Source of the DNA: Diadema setosum
Taxonomy: Eukaryota; Echinodermata; Echinoidea; Diadematoida; Diadematidae
Reading direction: 5' to 3'
Length of the DNA stretch: 64,000 nt
Assembly (NCBI RefSeq): GCF_964275005.1
Contig: NC_092689.1
Location: forward strand, 3,760,501-3,824,500
A program made the translations under genes and the position numbers. Below are positions 55,603 through 64,000 of the stretch, in pieces. The notes beneath the pieces are model-generated. The model ran no database searches. It saw only the letters and a program-made list of their open reading frames with translations, and was not told the origin of the DNA. Position 1 is the first letter of the stretch. The number at the start of each line of letters is the position of its first letter.

Positions 55603-57370
55603 CGTGCACCCTCATCAACATGACAAACACAGCACAAACACATTGCAATGAACATGCAGTGGGAAGATCTAGCCATGAAAGTAGCATGTGCGCCCCTGGT
55701 CCCATGGCTACGCACCAAAGCACTTAATTCCGGTATAAGAGGAGGCATTAGTAATTGTCTATCATACTTAAGTCTCTACAAAGTCTAATTAGTGTGACGG
55801 ATTAGTCTAGCTTTGGTCCGTTGAGGGTAGTGGAGAGCATAGATCAACATCAAGAGCTAAATTGTGGTTCATGACACAGAATTCTCCCTCCCCACCCCCA
55901 TTTTCACTCTCTCCCTTTCTTCCTGTTTACGAGTCTTTTCGTCGTATTTCTCTCTCTTCCTCTCTTATTGCACACTTCTGAATTCCCTCTACTTCCGTCA
56001 AATCTACAACTTGCTCCACTTTAGCCAATCTATAAAAAAAATAATAATGTGCCATACATATAGGTGTATGGATGTGTGTGTGTGTGTCTGTCTGTCTGTC
56101 TGTCTGCCTGCCTGTCCGATTCTATATATATCATTATGCACGTCATAGAACAGTACATTATCGACTACAGTTTTATCTTTTTTGTTTTCCTGTGTTTAAT
56201 AACGTCAATTAAAACAAACTATTTTTTTCTAGCATATCCGTCTTCGGCATTTATTTTTTGTTTTGTTTTTGTTTTTAATAGGAAATTGTTTGTCTTCATG
56301 ATTTATGTGTAAGGAAGAGTCTTATACATACTGAACAAAATAACTTTAACACTATTGATTGAAGCAGATTCAGCTTTCTTCGCATAAAAAGGAATGATCA
56401 GGTAAGACCATCACAATCTATGTTTAAATATAGCTATGGATCAACATAATGCCTCTTTTGTTTCATGATAAAGGGTCAAGTCATCCATGTTATAAGTTGA
56501 AAATCATTGAGTCAGGCTGTGATTGTTATTTCCGGGTTTTTTTTTATTTGTTTGTTTGTGTGTTTGTTTTTATCAACATTCATACAATGCGGTATCAAGG
56601 TATAGAATAACCTCCATTTTACGATCTGCCTGACTGAGATTTTGTTGTTTAATATTGCAATATTTGATATATAAATAACAACCATTTCCCTACAACTACT
56701 CAGACCACTTCTATAACTAATTATCAATATCACTACGGCTACAAGCACTTCCACCACTTCTATATACTCTTTCTGCCATCATTATTTCTACCATAATAAC
56801 TGCTAATGATGGTACTTTCTATACAGCCGCTACCCCCTCTAGTACAACTATTATTCTTATCACTATACTTCAGCCATCATTACCATTACTACTAGGACCA
56901 TAAAGACATAGTACTTCTAGCACTACCTATGCCACCACTGCTGCGAGTGCAGCTGTTACTACAACTACCACTGGCACTATTACTGCAAGATGACTCCTAC
57001 AAATTAGTTAGTTCTACTACTCCTGTTGCAATGATTTTCATCGCCACTGTTTAGTTGACACCAAAGGCAGTGAGAATGGAGCAGACATTCCATCGCAAAT
57101 CCCTGGAAGACAAGGAAATGCCAGGCAGTTTTCACTGTAGTTTCCAAAGATATAGGTTAAGAGGTTTCATGTTTTTTTAAAGTACAATTTGGAGTGATTC
57201 CCAAGATAGTTTGGCACAAAGGGTAGTTTAAGAGGGAGGAAGGAAGAGATAGAGAAAAAAATTATGTAGAGAGATAGGGAGATGGAGCGTCTTACTACTA
57301 AGAGGCAGGATTTAAGAGGAAGTAACAGGAGAAAACTGTGAACACTGGGGAAAACTGAGGTGACTGTGCA
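55603..57370. other. Intergenic DNA with simple repeats, no supported gene
   Basis: TG and (TCTG)n tracts lie at 56,072-56,116. A long degenerate CTA/CCA triplet-rich block lies at about 56,690-57,010. Frames here follow the repeats. Confidence 0.45.
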
Positions 57371-57374
57371 TGGC

Positions 57375-57790
57375 TAATGACTCTGAAATGGTTCTGCGAG
57401 GGTAAATAGGAACATGGAAGTACATCCATGGTAGGAATTGGTTGGTATTGGTACATTGATCATATAAGAATTAAGTGATGACGGAGGTTCGCTATGTTCG
57501 AAAAAAAGTAAAGCAAAGCAAAGTAAATGGGAAAAAAAAAGAAAATCAAAGAGAGCAAAACAAAAGAAGCTGTGGAGCAGGAGCGAAGTGTGAGACGCAT
57601 TTAACTCTGAGATGGTTGTGCGAGGGTAAGTGGGAATTAGTTGGTATTGGGACATTGATCATATAAAGACTGAAGTGATGACGGAGGTGTGCTAGGTTAG
57701 AAAACAAAGCAAAGCAAAGTTAATGAAAAAAAATCAAAGAGAGCAAAACAAAATAAGCTGTGGAGCAGGAGCGAAGTGGGAGACGCACTT
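57375..57790. repeat. Tandem duplication, two units of about 200-230 bp
   Basis: Both units contain CTCTGA.ATGGTT.TGCGAGGG, TTGGTATTGG.ACATTGATC, TGATGACGGAGG, AAAGCAAAGCAAAGT and GCTGTGGAGCAGGAGCGAAG in the same order. Divergence is modest. No coding sense is evident. Confidence 0.7.
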
Positions 57791-58340
57791 GCTTGGGAAG
57801 AGTTCTGTGTCGTCTGAGATATCACGTTGTATGTATGTGTGTGTGTTGTGTGTGTGTGTTTTTAGTTTAGGGAAAGCATCCACATTTGAATGGATAACGT
57901 GAATTCACGAGTGGATCTTATCTTCGACAGTTAAGTTTTCGCAGTTTGGCAACTGCGTGTGAAGAGTGGAGCAGCCTGACTTGTCGTGACACCGAACACC
58001 AGGCACAGCGATCATCACCACGTTTTTCCTCTCCTCTCCGGTGACCTAGCTGATTGATGAATAGGATGCAGACTGGCACTTCAGGAAAAAAAAATGCTCC
58101 TGAAAAGCGCGTACTGATCAGAGTAACATTTGTTTTATGAATTCCTCAACATTGTTCTTCTTTCGCCTACAAACTACGAATAGAGACGAAGATGAGCCGC
58201 ATGCCCAACATTTCGTCATGGGTTCACGTCGCTCTTCTAATTTATTACTCCGTCTTTTTTTTCTCAATTCAATTCAAATGAGAAATTGGGAATTTTCTGC
58301 ATTGAATATATATATCACAAATGAAATACAGTCATTTCTT

Positions 58341-58346
58341 TTTATT
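58341..58346 (-). promoter_or_regulatory. AATAAA polyadenylation signal for the 58.6-kb exon
   Basis: Canonical hexamer on the minus strand in GAAAATAAAAAG context, downstream of the TGA at 58,622. Confidence 0.4.
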
Positions 58347-58621
58347 TTCAAGACAATAAAACATACAGTGTGTACATCCGAACATGATTGAGATATACGT
58401 GTACAGATTGAAGAAAAGGAATAAGAGAACACGTCAATTGGGAACCACTCGGGATGTAATGAATCAAATGATCTGACTGAATTATGGCACATGCATTAGG
58501 AGTGTGAATGCAGAATACTGTCGTAAAATAAGCATATAGCTTGAAGAAAAGACAGCCAAATATATACAGCCTTTTTCTCCGATGAGTATAAAAACTTCAA
58601 AATTTAGGCATCTACGCACTT

Positions 58622-58788
58622 TCAAGCTTCTGCGTCTCGTTCGTCCGCTGAGACTTCTTCACCCTGATGTATTTGATCCGACCAGTACAGGTCTTCATAC
58701 TGACCAGGGAGGTGAGCGTGTCCCAGCATTGACGCACCCACAAGGATCGAGAAGGGCCTGAGATACCTTGGGGTGACGTACCCATTAA
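58622..58788 (-). CDS. Candidate terminal coding exon of an unrecognised gene
   Basis: A good acceptor (TTGTTTCTGAACAG) precedes a 54-codon open stretch that begins NGYVTPRYLRPFSILVG, continues through QYEDLYWSDQ, turns acidic and ends at TGA. It starts two bases into a split codon. On the minus strand a canonical AATAAA lies at 58,346-58,341, about 280 bp past the stop, so stop plus 3' UTR plus polyadenylation signal are all in order. The composition (a hydrophobic segment, then an acidic tail) suggests the end of a membrane or membrane-associated protein. I do not recognise the family. Upstream exons would lie above 58.8 kb and were not identified. No ATG lies near the start of this stretch. 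Confidence 0.45.
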
Positions 58789-59119
58789 CTGTTCAGAAAC
58801 AAGCCATCATGGTCAAAGAAAATGTGTTTGAAAAACCAGTAGAAAGTTCGACCCCACCATAAACACGGCAATCAGGGACTATACCTATACCTCATGGGCA
58901 GGAATTTGAGGTCGCCTCGTGTGTTTTTTTTTTGTCTAGCAACACAACAAAGCAACCCTCGTACGCTGCAAAATAAAAGAAGCAAAAGATATAACAGAAA
59001 AAAAATACAAAACATAAAATTTTTCGGCATCATTGAGTTGTTTGTCGACAGTTTAGAGGTTACAGCTAATTTAGATGATCTTGTGTCGCATTTGCTAAGC
59101 TCGGTCGATTCCCTGGATA

Positions 59120-60025
59120 TATAGTATTTCTAAGGTAACAGAAAGGCTTGTTTATAACAGACTGTATGATTTTTTTTTATACAATATGATATACTTAACC
59201 AAGACCAGTAGGGTTTATTCTAATGATACAGATATGGTACTAGCCCAATTATACGATAGAGTGTCGACTGCCTTAGCTGAACAAAAACCTGTTATTGGTG
59301 TTTTCATGGACCTAAGCAATACATTCAGTGCTCTTGACCACACTATCAACATACGTAAATTGCAGTGCTATGGAGTTCGTGGCATTCCACTAGAATGGTT
59401 CAAAGAAATATGTGTGCTATGAATCTGTCAACTCTGAAGTATTACCTACACAATGTGGCGCACCACAAGGATCCATACTGGGAACGCTACTATTTCTCGT
59501 GTATATTAATGATATTTCAAACTCATCTAAGTAACTGCAATATATTATGTTTGCCGATGACACCAATGTATTCTGTTCCAATTCTGATTTTCATTCACTC
59601 CTAAGAACTCTCAGTACTGAATTACCGAAATTATCTACATGGTTTCAAGAGTAATAGATTATCACTCAATTAGAAAAAGACAAATTTTATGTATTTTCAT
59701 AATAAGAAGCATAAAAATGAAATGCAACATTAAAACTTTATGGTGGATGGTATATTATTGGAACAAAAAGAAAGTATCAAATTTCTCGGAATACAATATG
59801 AATGAAAGTATGAAATGGAACACTCATGTGCAATACATCTCTGATAAAGTGTCTCGTAATGTTGATATACTTCATAAGTTAAGGTATTATGTCCCTCAGA
59901 ATATTTTATTTACACTATATAACTCGTTGATATTATCGCACATTTCATATTGCAACATTGTACGGGCAACTTCAAAAAAGTCACATTGATAGTACATTAC
60001 TTCTACAAAAGAAAGCTATATGTGT
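59120..60025 (+). mobile_element. Decayed LINE reverse transcriptase fragment
   Basis: In changing frames it reads ISKVTERLVYNRLYDF, then IGVFMDLSNTFSALDH (motif A, with Asn-Thr where Lys-Ala is usual), CGAPQGSILGTLLF (motif B), MFADDTNVF (motif C) and WNTHVQYISDKVSRNV (thumb). At least two frame changes and several stops mark it as old. It is cut on the right by another LINE tail. Confidence 0.8.
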
Positions 60026-60290
60026 ATGCACCAACTCAAGTTCAAGTTGAAGTTTATTTTCATATTTCCACTTTCTCAGTGATGGGATTACAAAATGATT
60101 GACAATAAAACAAGAATACAAAATACATACAACCATATCTTTTGATTGGAGAAGAAAAAAAAATAACCAAAAACATATAAACTTAACACAAATGTATATG
60201 GTCATATCGTCTGAGGATGTCACAAGTAAATGTCAGAAATATGATGGGGCCTACATAAAAGCAATGACGCTTGTAAAACTGTAGGTTCAT
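60026..60290 (-). mobile_element. LINE 3' end inserted into the decayed LINE
   Basis: In reverse it shows a 3' UTR that ends TGAAAATAAACTTCAACTTG with a TTGAAC-type tail at its left edge. It sits between the RT fragment and further LINE-like sequence on the right, so it is nested and younger than its host. Confidence 0.6.
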
Positions 60291-60299
60291 AGGCATGAA

Positions 60300-61779
60300 A
60301 TTATACGGAGAACGGATATGTTTATCTTGACCGACTAAAATTATACCAGTGCAAAAATCAATATAAGAATGAACTAATGAACCACATGAATATCGCTCAA
60401 ACCAGACTGTACAGATCTCGCCGTGTTTGAAAAAAATAATGTAATAGATTTAATATAATGGTACCATTAAATAACTTGATGCTGCGGACAAAGACAAAAG
60501 ACTGGGAGTATTAAAAAAAATGCTAAAAGCCTGGTAGAGTGTATCCACTAAGTAACTAGTAGCTACCAACCTCACACATGAAGTTTCAAACTGTGTCCCG
60601 CGTATGACAAGAGTTCGCCTTGTTGGGTATTACAATCCATTCGACTCAAATCATATCTGGCACACGTCTTTATCGAAAGAAACGAAGTATTTCCTATTTC
60701 TTCCTGATGTTCGAAACGTCTTGTGTTTTGGGCAGACAGGTTGTGAATTATTTTCTCTCTCTTGTTAGTCAAGATTTCTAACGACAATCTGACAGTGAGA
60801 TGAGTTTTGACACGTGCTTCTCTGATGTTTGTGGGTGTGGAATTATTCAACCATTTCCTGTCTTCCATGGGCAGTTGTTTGTGTCAATAAAACATTTCCA
60901 AGGGATCTGATGACGTGCTATACGTATAGAATATGTTGATTATTATCTTTTGCCTGGAAATAAAAGTGTTTGTGTAGAAACAACCAAGTTAATCCATTTG
61001 TTTGTGTAAATATTAACGAGAGAAATGTTCAGAAAAAAACACGAGATAATGGTTGACTCTTTTGAGTTGTACTATGCTGACATAGAGACGATGAAATAGG
61101 GCTTAAAAGTGTGGAAAAAAAAGTTAATCTATTGACCATGAGAAGAACTTATTTGGTCGAGATATACTTAGTAAGTAGCATTGAAGAAGAAGCTCACGAC
61201 AAATGAGAAGGAGGAAGGTCACGACAAATGAGAAGGAGGAAGGTCGATGAACCCAAGGTGTCTTAAATGTCCCCTTTCTGTAAAAAAATATGATAGATTT
61301 TCATTTTAAAAATCTTTGATTCCAAATATTCTATTCTGAATATCGTTCGTATGATTTTCTTTTTCTTTTTGGTAAATAGCATGATTGATATTTTGATAAA
61401 GACAGGAGGTATGAATGAGTGCAATGGCGGGGGACAGTGCATCAACATGATAGTACACAACCAAAAAAGGTACCCTCCCCCATCAAGATACCATACCTGT
61501 TTAACTTTAACTATCATGATTATAAAGTTTTGAGTGTTTCCACACTTGTTAACTAACTTCAGCGTAAAAATGAGAAAGATCTCTCTAGTCACGCATACAC
61601 GTTAAAGACCAAGAGGCTTCCACAGCCTCGATTCATATGAAACAATTATGACAAATTATTTGAGATATAATACAACAATCAACGTGCCGCATACGATGCT
61701 GATAGTGAAAATAACTAAGAAATACATTCTGTACCTTAGAATATTTACAATCTCAGTCGTTCTCCCAATGTCCTTTGTA

Positions 61780-61780
<1 letters not shown>
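60300..61780. other. Intergenic DNA, no supported gene
   Basis: A 98-codon minus frame at 60,572-60,868 has no recognised family. A 24-bp word with GAGAAGGAGGAAGGTC is doubled at 61,198-61,245. Possible further LINE remnant lies at 60,300-60,430. Confidence 0.35.

Positions 61781-61782
<2 letters not shown>

Positions 61783-61828
<46 letters not shown>
61783..61828. repeat. (TA)n microsatellite
   Basis: About 45 bp of alternating TA. Confidence 0.95.
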
Positions 61829-61830
<2 letters not shown>

Positions 61831-61831
61831 T

Positions 61832-61965
61832 ATTATGTATTGTTTGAATTCAATAATGACATTTTATATTTGATTGTATACACAGTTGTATGTCACTCCG
61901 CAATTCAGCCACTTGGCTGCCATGGCAGTATTGTGAATAAACCAGATTGAATTTAATTAAATTTA
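61832..61965 (+). repeat. LINE 3' end
   Basis: It has the stem-like CAGCCACTTGGCTGCCATGG, GTGAATAAACCAGATTG (AATAAA) and a short TTGAATTTAATTAAATTTAG tail, resembling the minus-strand end at 32,873-33,080. Confidence 0.5.
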
Positions 61966-61969
61966 GTAG

Positions 61970-63270
61970 GTTATATTGTTGCATGTGGACTTTCTGTATT
62001 TTATTTTGTAACATTTATTTGATCGGATTTTTTTTTGTTTCTTTTAATCGTTTCCCCGAGTTATAGTATGGTCTAAAAAAATTGTATTGCATAGTTCGCC
62101 TAAAACACCGCGGTTGCACAAGCTTACGCAGGCCCCATCATATTTCTCGCATTATGACCATAGTTCAACTCTCATGTATACAGACCTTGTGTTTATATCA
62201 AGACAAACTTTTGTACATTCCGGTGAAGTTTCATCTTGTTTACGTTTTGTATTATTTTCGTGCTTATATACTTTTATTGTGCTATATGTGAGAAAAATGA
62301 AAACTAATTGAAATGAAATAAGAACGTCAGAACAGAGTCCTGCTAGTTTAGCAGTGATATTATAACGTGATGGTTCTGCAGACTGTCACTATTGTAAGTT
62401 TGTAAAAAAAAAAATAGTTAGAAACGAAAACTGCGTGACAAGTTCGATAAAGACGTATTTGAAGCCGTGTAATAAGTGACGAAAATGTTAGCCTTCACAG
62501 ATATCTATAAATGTGCTCCTGGCGATAATTCGTCGAGGTGAATTCCAATATTTGTGAATGTTCCACCCTCGTAAATCACTGAAAAGTATATTCTGCGTCT
62601 TCATTGAACCCGATCCCCCCAAATGTCATGATTGCAAGCTGAATGTTAATGGCTGTGTCTGTGTACTCCTACGAAACTCAAAAGCTTAACATTTTTAAAA
62701 TCTAAAAAGCCGTGTTTGGAGGAATATTGTCAGACATGTTGAGCATAAAGATCCTCAAGTCACAGTAAATCAAATAAAAGTTTGGCAGAAAATCGGAAAA
62801 ACTTCCGAGTTTGGACAATCTTGAGTCATTCAAAGATAGTGTCTGAAGAACAAAGACCAGACACTTCACCACTCCTGTAAGTGACTTTGCTGTGAAGTGC
62901 GTGCCCCTTCGAGTGTACACACGCATGCGCGCGATTATCCACTCCCACATAGTCATACAAACACATTTACAAACTTTGTTATACGCTTGCGTGACGTGAA
63001 CATCAATAGGATGCTGTTCTCCACCGGCATAAAATGATCTGATGCTGACATCCTGTGAAGATTATGAAAGAACACCATATCATTGAATGTTAGAAAATAA
63101 TTACAAAGACAAATATAAAGTGTCTCCCCAAAAGTTTTGGAATGAATGTTTTTATCACCAAAAACAAGTGCTCTATATTGGTCCGTTCACGTACGTAAGA
63201 CTGCTACCCTTTGGTCTTCAGAGAATCCCAAAGCAATACAAGTAAAAATATCAAACATTAGCCTTCCGAG
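61970..63270. other. Intergenic or intronic DNA, no gene seen
   Basis: AT-rich with no recognisable repeat boundary. It could be downstream of the 63.3-kb candidate exon or intronic to the 58.6-kb gene. Confidence 0.3.
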
Positions 63271-63332
63271 TTTATTGTCATACTTGAAGAAAGCCACAGA
63301 ATACATGTAGTGTAAGAGGGAAAGAAATTTGA

Positions 63333-63569
63333 CTATAAAAAAGGGAAATAATGATTACCATATTCATTGCTAATTTTATAGTGCTTCTGGCCTACTTTAA
63401 AATCCAGAATTTGATGAACAGAAAGACATATGCAATTCCAAATGAAAACAAGTACCCCAACTCTGTTACCTGATACATCTTTGAAAAAGGAACCGTAAAC
63501 TATTGGAACTTGCAGACTTATTCTTGGGATGTAATATAAAAACAACCATTCATAAGTTACCACATTTTT
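63333..63569 (-). CDS. Candidate membrane-protein terminal exon, low confidence
   Basis: An acceptor TTGTAATAG at 63,570 opens a frame with hydrophobic stretches (EWLFLYYIPRISLQVPIVYG and VGVLVFIWNCICLSVHQ) ending at TAG (63,333). A minus-strand AATAAA lies at 63,276-63,271, about 60 bp after the stop. An alternative frame in the same segment reads LGYLFSFGIAYVFLFIKFWI before a stop, so the frame is not certain. Hydrophobic frames are common by chance in AT-rich DNA. Confidence 0.25.
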   Translation of the reverse strand, partial: KNVVTYEWLFLYYIPRISLQVPIVYGSFFKDVSGNRVGVLVFIWNCICLSVHQILDFKVGQKHYKISNEYGNHYFPFL

Positions 63570-63834
63570 CTATTACAACAGCACTACAATGTACATAATT
63601 CACCTTCATTTAAGAGTTTTCAGAAGGATTAAAGGTTTTGTGAATATAAACATGTTTCTGAAAACATGCGGATCTTTTCTACAGGGAGCACGAGCAACTA
63701 CGACTGATGGGCTGAAGCTTCAAAAAAATCTAGGTAATTCGCCCTAAACATTTGCAAACACCAATCAACTGTTCAAAATTTGTAACAGTACCAAGGAAAA
63801 AGATGATATACAGTTTCTGATAAATATTCAATAT

Positions 63835-63965
63835 GCCCCCCCCCCCAAAAAAGAAATTTGTGAAAGTGACTACGACTAGGTGTGAATTTTTTGTGTGTTT
63901 GCGAAAGGTAATGGTTTTTTTTTTAATGTATACACCCCCCAACCCCCCCCCCAAAAAAAACACAC
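63835..63965. repeat. C-run and A-run low-complexity block
   Basis: Two polyC/polyA segments (63,837-63,855 and 63,936-63,960) flank a T-rich stretch. No gene is visible to the end of the window. Confidence 0.8.
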
Positions 63966-64000
63966 TTTTTTTCTACAAAAAGCCATTTGTACCGATTGTG

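Noticed and set aside
60572-60868. 98-codon minus frame
   Set aside because: No recognised family; next to decayed LINE sequence and without splice or polyadenylation context.

Overview
This is AT-rich animal genomic DNA. It has spliced genes with introns of 2-6 kb, CR1/Jockey-like LINE fragments with short-repeat 3' tails, tRNA-derived SINEs, many foldback MITEs, Helitron-like ends, and repeats rich in TGACCTTTGACC. Together these suggest a marine invertebrate deuterostome, probably an echinoderm. That placement is inference from repeat style and was not tested by a search.

Layout. 0-8 kb is repeat-rich and has no gene I can support: a CACGAG-type foldback, a tRNA-SINE cluster, and a TTCGTTATTCCGAAGG foldback with a nested MITE. 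8.4-31.9 kb holds the main gene content, three tandem minus-strand paralogues of a sulfotransferase-like P-loop protein. Each has two coding exons split by a phase-2 intron at the same residue. Copy A (15,066-8,420) keeps its splice sites but has lost its frame in both exons. Copy B (24,693-21,282, predicted 314 aa) and copy C (31,895-28,756, predicted 312 aa) are open. A coding block of about 160 bp near the middle of exon 2 is nearly identical in all three while its flanks differ, as expected from gene conversion. The introns carry LINE, MITE and Helitron-like insertions. In B a MITE starts right after the stop codon and supplies the 3' end with an AATAAA.

32-41 kb is repeat territory, including a LINE with a long open reverse transcriptase frame (minus, about 36,530-34,311). 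41,861-53,421 is a four-unit tandem array (3,530, 2,482, 3,063 and 2,480 bp). Its units alternate A-B-A'-B', its breakpoint is a 6-bp microhomology (CCGTTT), and insertions found in some units only order its history. One of those insertions is a non-autonomous Helitron with matching empty sites in the other units.

53.6-64 kb holds a possible small two-exon gene, a CACGAG foldback, a decayed LINE, and two candidate terminal exons on the minus strand (58,622-58,788 and 63,333-63,569), each with an AATAAA downstream. Coordinates I counted by hand may be off by one or two bases. The most unusual feature is a set of four unrelated foldback families whose arms are made of iterated short palindromes.
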